Of a DNA stretch of 64,000 bases, positions 16,558 to 25,630 are shown in pieces; position 1 is the first letter of the stretch, and every line of letters starts with the position of its first letter. Source of the DNA: Flavobacterium sediminis (GTDB taxonomy: Bacteria; Bacteroidota; Bacteroidia; Flavobacteriales; Flavobacteriaceae); NCBI RefSeq assembly GCF_003148385.1, contig NZ_CP029463.1, positions 868,001 to 932,000 of the forward strand, in the 5' to 3' direction. A model generated the notes under the pieces. The model had not been told where the DNA came from, searched no databases, and saw only the letters and a list, made by a program, of their open reading frames with translations. The translations under genes were made by a program, and so were the position numbers.

Positions 16558-17345
16558 AATAATTGTCCTACTGTTAAATATCCATGTACAATTCCATGAA
16601 GGATCAACACTCCCGGATAAGTCAAAGGAAATGTCAATAAAAAATCATTTAATCCCATTAATACTGCCGTACTGAAATGAAAAAGAAAGATACAACACAA
16701 TGAGATATAGATGAATTCGGGTTGAGGAATAAAGAAACATACCGGAACCAAAATCATTGTTATGATTGCGGAATGAGATGCTAACTTCTCTATTACAGGA
16801 TGCTTCTTTAAAAATAAAGAAATCCCGGGTATTCCATAAGAATACGTACTCAAAATTCCTGAAAGTAGATTTCCTTTTCTCCAACTGGGTGACAAAAGTT
16901 TTGCTATTCCGGAAGTAGCATACGCAATTAAAACCTGAGCTCCGACAAAGACAACTGACAAAAGCATTCCTTTCTCATTTTCTACCAGAAAACAAAGAGA
17001 AAAAGAAAGTAAGGCCAGTAATCTCATTTGGTCTGCCCCGTCTTTACTGACCGTCCTTACTTTATACAAATAAAAGACTCCGCCTGTAATCAGCAAAAAA
17101 GTTATTTTAAAATATTTTATTTCCCCGAAAGAGAAAAACAAAAAAGCAAGCAAAACTAAACTTAGTAAAACATAGTTAAAAACCCTCCATCTTGAATATT
17201 TATTCTTAACTTTTATTGAAGGATAAACAAAATCCAGATAGAGTGCGGGAATACTTGAAAGTTCTAAAGTTGAAACAAAAGTTGAAACTAAAAGGATATA
17301 CACACTAATAGTATATGCTGTATTTACGGTTAAATTTATCTCCAT
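16554..17345 (-). CDS. HTTM-domain membrane protein (SdpB / gamma-carboxylase-like)
   Basis: A 263-residue protein with about seven membrane spans. The segment YATSGIAKLLSPSWRKGN, followed by the next span, is the hallmark of the HTTM fold shared by vitamin K-dependent carboxylases and SdpB. Its length fits a bare HTTM domain without the lumenal part of the carboxylases. In Bacillus, SdpB is needed to mature the SDP toxin. Here the gene lies between an SdpA-like gene (5 nt upstream) and the DCC gene (4-nt overlap). The role in maturing the precursor at 17862-18209 is inferred from family and order. Confidence 0.75.
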   Translation of the reverse strand: MEINLTVNTAYTISVYILLVSTFVSTLELSSIPALYLDFVYPSIKVKNKYSRWRVFNYVLLSLVLLAFLFFSFGEIKYFKITFLLITGGVFYLYKVRTVSKDGADQMRLLALLSFSLCFLVENEKGMLLSVVFVGAQVLIAYATSGIAKLLSPSWRKGNLLSGILSTYSYGIPGISLFLKKHPVIEKLASHSAIITMILVPVCFFIPQPEFIYISLCCIFLFHFSTAVLMGLNDFLLTFPLTYPGVLILHGIVHGYLTVGQLL

Positions 17346-17350
17346 TGTTC

Positions 17351-17860
17351 TTAAATTATTTGATTATAAGATGCAAACATCACATGATCGATTGCAATAT
17401 CTTTTATTCCCTTTGAAGAAACGATACTGAATCTCACAATACTTTCATTTTTATAATTTCTTTCCTTTTTAAGAAAATTAGATATGAGCGTTAAAATATT
17501 TAGGTAAAAAACAGAGAACTGTATCCCTTTTTTATTCTCCAAAACGTTAAATTCATCGATCAGAAAATGGCACGAATCTATTAGTCCTTTGTTATAATAT
17601 TTAAAAGGGTTCCAAAATATTTTAACAATTTTAAACTCCATATAAATAGGTACCTCTTCCCATTCTTCTTGTTCCGAATTTATCCTTTTAAAAACTATTC
17701 TGTAATCATTCAATAACGGATTAGGTGCAAAAAAGCAATAATTAGGCAGCAACCCGAATTTATCCCATTTTTGTATCGCCTTTTGTAGCCCCTTTATTTG
17801 ATAAAGAATGCTTACCACAGTAAATATGGCAAGCATTGCTACTAGTAATAAGAATAACAT
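17351..17860 (-). CDS. SdpA-like membrane-anchored protein
   Basis: A 169-residue protein with one N-terminal membrane anchor (MLFLLLVAMLAIFTVVSIL) and a soluble remainder. The motif LPNYCFFAPNPLLNDYRIVF follows the anchor. It resembles in position and character the W-x-FF-x-x-x-P-R segment of SdpA, the partner of SdpB. I call it SdpA-like on size, topology, motif and neighbours, not on a search. It starts 1 nt after the precursor stop and ends 5 nt before the HTTM gene. Confidence 0.55.
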   Translation of the reverse strand: MLFLLLVAMLAIFTVVSILYQIKGLQKAIQKWDKFGLLPNYCFFAPNPLLNDYRIVFKRINSEQEEWEEVPIYMEFKIVKIFWNPFKYYNKGLIDSCHFLIDEFNVLENKKGIQFSVFYLNILTLISNFLKKERNYKNESIVRFSIVSSKGIKDIAIDHVMFASYNQII

Positions 17861-17861
17861 A

Positions 17862-18209
17862 TTACGAATTCTTTTGTCTTATTGCTTTCAATTGCTCCAA
17901 TGTTAACACTGATTCCAATCCGCTTTCTTTAATAGAATTTAATGCACTTTTTTCAGTGATCTCAGCTCCGGCAGCTGCTACTGCAGGGCACACCTGCGCT
18001 GCTACTTGTACAGCCGGACAAGCAGCCGTTGCTACATCGGAAACAGCATGAGCTGCGCTTGTTGCAACATTTGTTGCTGCCGACGCTACATCAGTCACGG
18101 CATGCACTACCGATGAAATAAATGATTTAAAACTTGGCGCTCCTTCTTCCTCTAGTTGCGCAATCATTAGGTCAATTGCTGCTAACTCTGATTTTGATAA
18201 TTTTGACAT
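17862..18209 (-). CDS. Ala-rich, two-Cys precursor of an SDP-like peptide (predicted)
   Basis: A 115-residue protein in three parts. Residues 1-30 are a charged helical leader (MSKLSKSELAAIDLMIAQLE then EEGAPSF). Residues 33-83 are an Ala/Val-rich, weakly amphipathic stretch with internal repeats (HAVTDVASAA, HAVSDVATAA) and a duplicated CPAV placing its only two Cys at 64 and 74. Residues 84-115 are a charged tail (LTLEQLKAIRQKNS). The hydrophobic core with a close Cys pair, first position in the operon and SdpA/SdpB-like partners fit an antimicrobial peptide precursor. There is no classical signal peptide. A structural or phasin-like protein is the main alternative. Confidence 0.65.
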   Translation of the reverse strand: MSKLSKSELAAIDLMIAQLEEEGAPSFKSFISSVVHAVTDVASAATNVATSAAHAVSDVATAACPAVQVAAQVCPAVAAAGAEITEKSALNSIKESGLESVLTLEQLKAIRQKNS

Positions 18210-18533
18210 AATTTTTTACTTTGTTCCCTACTCTTATGGCTTTTCAGGTTTTGCCCCGTTTAAGATGGTTTCTGGCTCCATTTTTATTAATTGTAATATT
18301 ACAGTCATAAAACTAGCACTTCATAAGAATCCAAATAATAGTACAAATACCTGATTTTAAAAATCAGTCAAAACTACGGGGTAACAATTTCAATATTAGA
18401 ACGATAACATCCAAAAGCAATAAAAGAATCGAAATAAAGTTGAACCGGAGTATTTTCCATTATTGAAACAAAAAATACTGAAGAATATCATTGTACTCTT
18501 TAAAAGTATCCTTACTACTTAGAGATATTTAAA

Positions 18534-18579
18534 AAAAATAACAAATGTGTTAATAAGAACATCGTTTAGTTGAAAAAAT
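18534..18579 (+). repeat. 46-bp direct repeat, right copy
   Basis: Partner of 16035-16080, 40/46 identical, same orientation. Differences are six scattered substitutions, with no gaps. Confidence 0.7.
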
Positions 18580-18625
18580 CACAAAAAATCAATTTTTAAA
18601 AACTAAATATTACAAGATTAATAAT

Positions 18626-18633
18626 TACATTTG
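18626..18633 (+). promoter_or_regulatory. -7 promoter element of gcvP
   Basis: TACATTTG matches TAnnTTTG 46 nt before the ATG. No TTG at the expected -33 position is visible. Confidence 0.45.
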
Positions 18634-18678
18634 CTTACTTTTTAAACAACACAAATTTCAAATACACATTATTGATTA

Positions 18679-21521
18679 ATGAGAACAGATGCATTTGCTT
18701 TGAGACACTTAGGTCCGATAGAAGCTGACCTAAATCAAATGTTGGACACGATTGGTGTAGATTCGTTAGACCAATTGATCTACGAAACTTTACCTGATGA
18801 CATTAAACTAAAATCTCCTCTTCAATTAGACCCGGCGATGACTGAATATGAGTATGCAAATCATATTTTAGAATTAGGTCAAAAAATAAAGTTTTCAAAT
18901 CTTATATCGGTTTAGGATACCACCCTACAATTGTACCGGCTCCTATCCAAAGAAACATTTTCGAAAACCCGGGATGGTACACTGCTTATACACCTTATCA
19001 GGCAGAAATTGCACAAGGCCGTTTAGAAGCTCTTTTGAATTTCCAGACTACGATCATTGAACTTACCGGAATGGAGATTGCTAATGCGTCACTTCTAGAC
19101 GAAGGTACAGCCGCTGCTGAAGCAATGGCCTTGCTTTTTGACGTAAGAACACGCGATCAAAAGAAAAATAATGTAAATAAATTCTTCGTTTCTGAAGAAA
19201 TTTTACCACAGACACTTTCCGTTCTTCAAACACGTTCCACTCCTATCGGTATTGAAATAGTTGTAGGAGATCATGAAACTTTTGAATTTACGAATGATTT
19301 CTTTGGCGCTGTTTTACAATATCCCGGAAAATTCGGTCAGGTTTATGACTATGCAGGTTTTATTGCCAAAGCCAAAGAAAAAGATATAAAAGTTGCTGTT
19401 GCTGCTGATATCTTATCCCTTGTAAAATTAACTCCTCCGGGAGAAATAGGTGCTGATGTCGTTGTAGGAACTACGCAACGTTTCGGTATCCCAATGGGCT
19501 ACGGCGGTCCTCATGCCGCTTACTTTGCAACTAAAGAAGAATACAAACGTTCTATGCCGGGACGTATCATCGGGGTTACTGTTGACGCTAACGGAAACCG
19601 AGCACTACGTATGGCTTTGCAAACCCGTGAGCAACATATTAAACGTGAAAAAGCGACATCTAATATCTGTACTGCTCAGGTATTATTAGCGGTTATGGCA
19701 GGAATGTATGCTGTGTATCACGGACCTAAAGGATTACAATATATTGCAAACAAAACGCATGCTGCCGCAGTTACTACCGCAGAAGCTTTGAATCAATTAG
19801 GTGTTTACCAGACAAATACGGCTTATTTTGACACCATTGTTGTAAAAGCAGATGCTAACAAAGTAAAAACCGTTGCGGAAGACAAAGAAGTAAACTTCTA
19901 CTACATTGACAACGAAACTATCGCTATAGCTTTCAATGAAACAACTTCTTTAAAAGACATTAATGAGATTATTTTCATTTTTGCAGAAGCCTTAGGCAAA
20001 GAAATATTCACTGTTAACGAATTAGCTTCTACCGAACATATCCCGAGCCAATTGATGAGAACCTCAACATTCTTACCACACGAGGTATTCAACAACCATC
20101 ACTCGGAAACGCAATTAATGCGTTATATTAAAAAATTAGAACGCAAAGATTTATCTTTAAATCACTCAATGATTTCATTAGGTTCATGTACCATGAAGTT
20201 AAATGCGGCCTCTGAAATGTTACCACTTTCTATGCCAAACTGGAACAGCATTCACCCTTTTGCTCCGGCTGAGCAAACAGAAGGGTATCAAATTATGCTG
20301 AAAAAACTGGAGGATCAACTGAATGTAATTACCGGTTTCAAGGGAACTACTTTACAACCGAACTCTGGTGCTCAAGGTGAATATGCGGGTCTAATGACGA
20401 TTAGAGCGTATCATCAGTCAAGAGGTGACCATCACAGAACAGTTTGTTTAATTCCTGCTTCTGCTCACGGAACCAATCCTGCTTCTGCTGCTATGGCCGG
20501 AATGAATATCATAGTAACCAAAACAACTCCTGAAGGAAATATTGACGTAGAAGATTTAAGAGAAAAAGCTATTGCAAACAAAGATAAACTAGCGTGTTTG
20601 ATGGTTACTTATCCATCTACACATGGTGTTTACGAAAGTGCTATCCGACAAATCACTAACATCATTCACGAAAATGGAGGTCTTGTTTATATGGACGGTG
20701 CGAATATGAATGCTCAGGTTGGATTAACCAATCCGGCTACAATTGGCGCTGATGTTTGCCACTTAAACTTACACAAAACGTTTGCTATCCCTCACGGTGG
20801 TGGTGGACCTGGTGTTGGTCCGATTTGTGTTAACGAAAAATTAGTCGATTTCTTACCTACCAATCCTATTATAAAAGTTGGCGGAGAACATGCTATTTCT
20901 GCCATTTCTGCTGCACCTTACGGATCTGCTTTAGTTTGTCTGATCTCTTATGGATATATTAGCATGATGGGGGCTGAAGGTTTAACAGAAGCCACAAAAT
21001 ATGCTATCTTAAACGCTAACTATATGAAAGCGCGTTTAACGGAACACTATCCTGTTCTATATTCCGGAGAAATGGGAAGAGCTGCTCACGAGATGATCTT
21101 AGATTGTAGAGCGTTCAAAGAAAAAGGAATTGAAGTGACAGATATCGCTAAACGTTTAATGGATTACGGATTCCATGCTCCGACTGTTTCATTCCCGGTT
21201 GCCGGAACTTTAATGGTTGAACCGACGGAATCAGAAGATTTAGGGGAATTAGATCGTTTTTGCGATGCAATGATCTCTATTCGTAAAGAAATTGAAACAG
21301 CGAGTAAAGAAGATACTAATAATGTATTGAAAAATGCACCTCACACTTTAGCTATGCTAACAGCTAACGACTGGAACATGCCTTATACAAGAGAGCAAGC
21401 TGCTTACCCGTTAGACTATATTGCTGAAAACAAATTCTGGCCAACGGTAAGACGTGTTGATGATGCTTATGGCGACAGAAACTTAATTTGTTCTTGTGCT
21501 CCGATTGAAGCATATATGTAA
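18679..21521 (+). pseudogene. gcvP: Glycine dehydrogenase (P protein), frameshifted as read
   Basis: PLP-dependent P protein of the glycine cleavage system, which decarboxylates glycine onto the H-protein lipoamide. The N-terminus (MRTDAFALRHLGP) runs in one frame to a stop at 18915; the rest continues in another frame. Adding one A to the run of six at 18881-18886 restores [20 protein letters not shown] and a protein of about 947 residues, the usual single-chain size. The PLP lysine is in [18 protein letters not shown]. All downstream motifs are intact, so a sequencing error is more likely than a true pseudogene. A slippery-site frameshift is a remote alternative. Confidence 0.93.
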
Positions 21522-21552
21522 TAATATTATATAAAACTAAATAAACACTGTA

Positions 21553-21588
21553 AAAGGTTTTAGGCGTTTGCCTAAAACCTTTTTTTAT
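21553..21588 (+). terminator. Terminator of gcvP
   Basis: AAAGGTTTTAGGC / GCCTAAAACCTTT with a GTTT-type loop and a T-run. Confidence 0.85.
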
Positions 21589-21622
21589 GACAAAAATCAA
21601 TTTTTAATCCCTAGTTGTTAAT

Positions 21623-21630
21623 TACTTTTG
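21623..21630 (+). promoter_or_regulatory. -7 element of truncated haemoglobin gene
   Basis: TACTTTTG matches TAnnTTTG, 15 nt before the ATG. No -33 TTG at proper spacing. Confidence 0.4.
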
Positions 21631-21645
21631 AAAAAATAAATTAAA

Positions 21646-22017
21646 ATGAAAGATATTGAGACCCGAGAAGATTTGTTACTAATCATGGAAAAATTTTATA
21701 ACAAGCTCTTAGTTGATGATACTATCAAACATTTTTTTACAGAAACCACAACGGTTAGCCAACATCTGCCGGAGCACTTTGAGACATTAGCCACTTTTTG
21801 GGAACAAGCTCTCTTTTTAAGAGGTGGCTATTTTAAAAACATGATTGAAATACACAAAAAGGTACACGACCAAAGTCCATTTTCCGGGGAGCATTACAAA
21901 ACATGGCTCAAGCATCTTTTTACTACTTTAGACGAATATTTTTCAGGACCAAAAGCCGAACAAATGAAAACAATGTCACAAAGTATGGCGACAGTGATGC
22001 AAATAAAATTTACTTAA
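21646..22017 (+). CDS. Group III truncated haemoglobin
   Basis: A 123-residue haem protein with a 2-over-2 globin-like helix set. The start IETREDLLLIMEKFYNKLL with DDTIKHFF, then LPEHFETLATFWEQALFLRGGYF, and IHKKVHDQSPFSGEHYKTWL is the group III pattern; the proximal His is in the HKKVH segment. Group III members are poorly understood; binding of oxygen, NO or peroxide is the family expectation. It is a single gene between gcvP and a KAS III gene. Confidence 0.85.
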   Translation: MKDIETREDLLLIMEKFYNKLLVDDTIKHFFTETTTVSQHLPEHFETLATFWEQALFLRGGYFKNMIEIHKKVHDQSPFSGEHYKTWLKHLFTTLDEYFSGPKAEQMKTMSQSMATVMQIKFT

Positions 22018-22152
22018 CTTACTTTTTTTATCAAAATGCTAAAAAAATGATTTTATCTTAATAATTTGACAATTATGTCAAAATATTTCACCTTAAAAAG
22101 CCTATATACATATTAAATAACTAACTTGGCTTGTTCTAAAATTGAATAAAAA

Positions 22153-23211
22153 ATGAATATCAAAATAACAGGATCAGGTTCTTATGTTCCTACTGAAAAA
22201 GTAACCAACTTAGACTTTGCTCGACACAATTTTTTAAATGAAGACGGAACACAATTTCCGCAACCTAATGAAATTATTGCTCAAAAATTTTTAGAGATAA
22301 CCGGAATTGAAGAACGAAGATATGTCACTGATGATCTATTGTCGTCTGACATCGCTGCAATTGCAGCACAACGGGCTATTGATGATGCTAAAATTGACCC
22401 GGAAACATTAGATTATATTATTCTGGCTCACAATTTCGGCGACGTAAAAAAAGGTGCTATTCAATCTGATATTCTACCCAGTTTAGCCTCACGAGTAAAA
22501 CACAGTTTAAAAATTAAGAACCCTAAATGTGTAGCTTATGATATTTTATTCGGATGTCCGGGTTGGGTTGAAGGGGTTATCCAAGCTCAGGCTTTTATCA
22601 AAGCCGGAATGGCAAAAAAATGTTTAGTGATCGGTGCAGAAACGCTATCACGTGTTGTAGACATTCATGACAGGGATTCTATGATCTATTCTGACGGTGC
22701 AGGAGCTACTATTATTGAAGCAACGGAAGAAGAAGGTGGAGTCTTAGCACATGAATCAGCCACTTTTACCTATGATGAGGCTTACTATTTATTCTTTGGC
22801 AATTCTTATGATAAACAACTGGATCCAGATGTTCGCTACATTAAAATGCATGGTCGAAAAATTTATGAATTCTCATTAAGCAATGTACCGAAAGCTATGG
22901 CAGCATGTTTAGATAAAAGCGGGGTTCCTATAGAGAAAGTCAAAAAAATATTGATTCACCAAGCCAATGAAAAAATGGATGAAGCTATTATTCAACGTTT
23001 CTTTCGTTTATACAAACAAACGCCACCAGACGGAGTGATGCCTATGAGTATTCATAAACTTGGAAATTCCAGTGTAGCAACAATTCCGACGTTATACGAT
23101 CTATTGGTCAAAAACAAGCTGGAAAAACATGAACTTAACAAAGGTGATATTATTATGTTTGCCTCAGTAGGAGCCGGAATGAACATCAATGCTTTTGTAT
23201 ACCAGATGTAA
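22153..23211 (+). CDS. 3-oxoacyl-ACP synthase III family protein
   Basis: A 352-residue thiolase-fold condensing enzyme. The catalytic triad is visible as Cys135 (FGCPGW), His269 (LIHQANEKMD) and Asn305 (LGNSSVATIP). FabH starts fatty-acid synthesis from acetyl-CoA and malonyl-ACP. This protein is longer than the usual ~320-330-residue FabH and carries extra sequence (about residues 75-110), so it may be a FabH paralogue with another primer or a role in a secondary lipid. No fatty-acid genes adjoin it; it converges on a flippase gene. Confidence 0.85.
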   Translation: MNIKITGSGSYVPTEKVTNLDFARHNFLNEDGTQFPQPNEIIAQKFLEITGIEERRYVTDDLLSSDIAAIAAQRAIDDAKIDPETLDYIILAHNFGDVKKGAIQSDILPSLASRVKHSLKIKNPKCVAYDILFGCPGWVEGVIQAQAFIKAGMAKKCLVIGAETLSRVVDIHDRDSMIYSDGAGATIIEATEEEGGVLAHESATFTYDEAYYLFFGNSYDKQLDPDVRYIKMHGRKIYEFSLSNVPKAMAACLDKSGVPIEKVKKILIHQANEKMDEAIIQRFFRLYKQTPPDGVMPMSIHKLGNSSVATIPTLYDLLVKNKLEKHELNKGDIIMFASVGAGMNINAFVYQM

Positions 23212-23217
23212 TCCGGA

Positions 23218-24672
23218 TTATTTTCTAAATTTATTAAGCCAGAAATTCATCGCCGGTATCAATTGCATTTGAAGTACCAAACTTAAAGTAACTACTAAAA
23301 AAAATGTTACTTTCACAGCTACATCCACCCATAGATTTTCGAATTTCGGCATTGCATAAATTCCGAAAAATGTAATATTCAACACTAAAATTAATTTGGC
23401 ATAACTTTTATCAAACGGAAGTATGCCAAATTTTTTATAGATAAAAATCAATTTAGCTATATTAAAAAGTGCCATGGCAATAAAAGAAGCGATGGCCACA
23501 CCTAAAATTCCGATTTCGGTTTGTGTTAAGAAATACCAATTCAATGAAATATTCAAAACTACCAGAATCAGCACTGAAACTATATTAAAACGATAATATT
23601 TGGAATACGAAATAATTTCCGAATTAAAGCCGGTTGCCATATTAAACAACACATTACTTCCTAAAACATAGATAATAGGAACCGAAGCCATTAATTTTTG
23701 TCCCGTAGGCAAGAATTCAAAAAACGATTCAATTCCCAAAAAAACACAGCCTAAAACAATTGCCCCTATAAAAAACAATACTTTAGCTGTTTCCACATAT
23801 TTCATCTGCAATGTATTCCAATCTTCATTTTTAATTAAAGCTGAAACCTGAGGAGCATATATTGTAAATAATCCTGTGGCAGGAATTGCCAAAGCCGAAG
23901 CCAAATTCACAGCGATCCTATAAGTCCCGTTGTCTTCAAACTCGCAAAATAACGGAATCATAAAGCCATCTACTCTAAAAGCTAAAAAAGAACCGAAGCT
24001 TCCAATAAAAGTATAGAAACAATAGCTTAAATATTCTTTCTTAGGAATTTCTGTAAAGAGTTCCTGGAAACTCCCTTCTCCTCTGATTGAAAAAAAGCGA
24101 AAGAGATATTGACTCAACAACAATAAGAGCAAAAAGTAAAAGGCTATAAATGTTGTGATGGCTATACTTTCTGTCATCCAACCGAGTAAAACCAATACAA
24201 AAACTACCGGAAGGGCTATTTTCGGGATTATCTTCTCATAAAATGTCGGAACTGCAATTTTCTGCAAATTGGCTGCCTGCCGTTTAAACAATTCAACAAA
24301 TGCCGACACAACAGCTAACGGAAAGGCAAAAAATAAATACCGGTAACGATCCCAGTCAATGAGAAATTGTCCTAACAATAATAGCAACAATACTCCAATA
24401 CCAATTCCCGAAATCGTAAAAATTCCGTATTTAAAAAGCTGGCGTTTATTATTATCGGAAAGATTCGGATAGAAGTGAATCAGAGCTTGTGCTCCGCCAA
24501 ATACCAGAATCGGATACAACATTTGCGCAATACTATCTACAAAACCAACTTTACCTAAAAAATCTTTATCGTTAGGATATACAAAAACCGTAGAAATCAC
24601 TCCGATAGCAATCCCTAAATAATTAATCAGAGTAAACCAAAATGCCTGTTTATGTGATTGTACGTCTTGCAT
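23218..24672 (-). CDS. Polysaccharide flippase (Wzx/MATE-like)
   Basis: A 484-residue protein with about 14 hydrophobic segments, typical of lipid-linked oligosaccharide flippases of the MOP superfamily. Motifs include INYLGIAIGVISTVFVYPND at the N-terminus and FLAFRVDGFMIPLFCE in the sixth region. It would turn undecaprenyl-linked glycans across the inner membrane. Its ATG overlaps the stop of the upstream glycosyltransferase gene by one base (TAATG), so the two form an operon. Confidence 0.85.
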   Translation of the reverse strand: MQDVQSHKQAFWFTLINYLGIAIGVISTVFVYPNDKDFLGKVGFVDSIAQMLYPILVFGGAQALIHFYPNLSDNNKRQLFKYGIFTISGIGIGVLLLLLLGQFLIDWDRYRYLFFAFPLAVVSAFVELFKRQAANLQKIAVPTFYEKIIPKIALPVVFVLVLLGWMTESIAITTFIAFYFLLLLLLSQYLFRFFSIRGEGSFQELFTEIPKKEYLSYCFYTFIGSFGSFLAFRVDGFMIPLFCEFEDNGTYRIAVNLASALAIPATGLFTIYAPQVSALIKNEDWNTLQMKYVETAKVLFFIGAIVLGCVFLGIESFFEFLPTGQKLMASVPIIYVLGSNVLFNMATGFNSEIISYSKYYRFNIVSVLILVVLNISLNWYFLTQTEIGILGVAIASFIAMALFNIAKLIFIYKKFGILPFDKSYAKLILVLNITFFGIYAMPKFENLWVDVAVKVTFFLVVTLSLVLQMQLIPAMNFWLNKFRK

Positions 24673-25544
24673 TAACGATAACTTTTTCTTGCTTTAAAAA
24701 TGGTTAAAAAATGTAATTTCAGCAAAACATAATATCCCACTAATTGAACTGCCATCGAAAGAGTTTGCTCCAAACTATAGAATTTAGAGAAATATTTAGG
24801 CAAACCAATAGCAGAACGAAAAGCTGAAAAATATGCTTTTAACCATGACTGATTAACATCTAAAACTTCAGCCAACATTTTATATTTAGATTGCTTGATA
24901 TCTTTTTGAAAACTTCTCGAAATTATCCTGTCATGACAAATTTCTGAATTTTTAACCACTATGGTTTTAAAACCGTGATAGTGTACCCTGTCTGAATAAT
25001 TTCTATCCTCTCCATAATGACTGAACATCGGTTCAAAATACCCTACTTTTTCGATTACTCGTTTAGGTAACAGCCAAGCCGCAGCATTTATAAATGGTAC
25101 TTCATCGACAACCTGAGAAACAGCTTTAGTTTTCCTATTCCAATACATTTCAAAATTAGCATCTAAAGCCTTTTCATCTGCCGAAAAATGCACTGGACTT
25201 ACAATTCCATAATCTGGATTACCATCCGCTATCAGAACTAAATTCTGAATAGTTTGCGGATAAACCCAAGTATCTTGATTTAGTAAAAAAAGATACTCAA
25301 AACCAGCTTCTATTGCTTTATGTATCCCAATATTATTAGCCTTACCAAAACCTAAATTTTCTTTTGACTGAATTAGTTCTACAAAATCAAATTCCTTTAA
25401 AATAGAAATAGAGTTGTCTGTTGAAGCGTTGTCTATTGCAATAACCTGAACCTTAAAAATAGAGTTTTGCAGAGATTTCAGGCATTTTTCAAGCCATCTT
25501 TCTCCATTATATGTAACTAAAATAACAGCAACCTTTATATCCAT
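24672..25544 (-). CDS. Family 2 glycosyltransferase
   Basis: A 290-residue GT2 enzyme with an N-terminal GT-A fold: VAVILVTYNGERWLEKCL, IDNASTDNSI and LLNQDTWVYPQ as the DxD-like metal site; rhamnosyltransferase-like. The C-terminal part has a hydrophobic segment (AVQLVGYYVLLKLHFLTIF) that may hold it at the membrane. I start at ATG 25544 (MDIKVAVILV). A -7 element at 25565-25572 excludes upstream starts that would add 27 residues. It works with the downstream flippase in glycan assembly. Confidence 0.85.
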   Translation of the reverse strand: MDIKVAVILVTYNGERWLEKCLKSLQNSIFKVQVIAIDNASTDNSISILKEFDFVELIQSKENLGFGKANNIGIHKAIEAGFEYLFLLNQDTWVYPQTIQNLVLIADGNPDYGIVSPVHFSADEKALDANFEMYWNRKTKAVSQVVDEVPFINAAAWLLPKRVIEKVGYFEPMFSHYGEDRNYSDRVHYHGFKTIVVKNSEICHDRIISRSFQKDIKQSKYKMLAEVLDVNQSWLKAYFSAFRSAIGLPKYFSKFYSLEQTLSMAVQLVGYYVLLKLHFLTIFKARKSYR

Positions 25545-25564
25545 GCAAAACTTTATTTTCTCTA

Positions 25565-25572
25565 CAAAAATA
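25565..25572 (-). promoter_or_regulatory. -7 element of GT2-flippase operon
   Basis: TATTTTTG on the - strand, 20 nt from the ATG at 25544. Confidence 0.45.
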
Positions 25573-25603
25573 AAGATATTTCTGCTGTAACCTCTTAATT
25601 GCT

Positions 25604-25611
25604 TATTTTTG
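25604..25611 (+). promoter_or_regulatory. -7 element of divergent GT2 gene
   Basis: TATTTTTG on the + strand, 20 nt before the ATG at 25631. It mirrors the element at 25565, forming a compact divergent promoter pair. Confidence 0.45.
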
Positions 25612-25630
25612 TTTTGAATTACCATTTTCT

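Larger units (their letters stand above)
18210..18678. other. Divergent intergenic region, SDP-like operon / gcvP
   Basis: 469 bases without a gene. It holds the control region of the precursor operon (leftward) and of gcvP (rightward). Reading leftward I find no match to TAnnTTTG near the precursor start, unlike many genes here, so the operon may use another sigma factor or an activator. It also holds the right 46-bp repeat (18534-18579) and the gcvP -7 element (18626-18633). I see no small open frame worth calling. Confidence 0.6.

Noticed and set aside
18881-18887. Programmed ribosomal frameshifting in gcvP
   Set aside because: The break is at a simple A-run with no visible stimulatory structure noted. 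Four other genes in the window show the same kind of homopolymer loss, so error is simpler.
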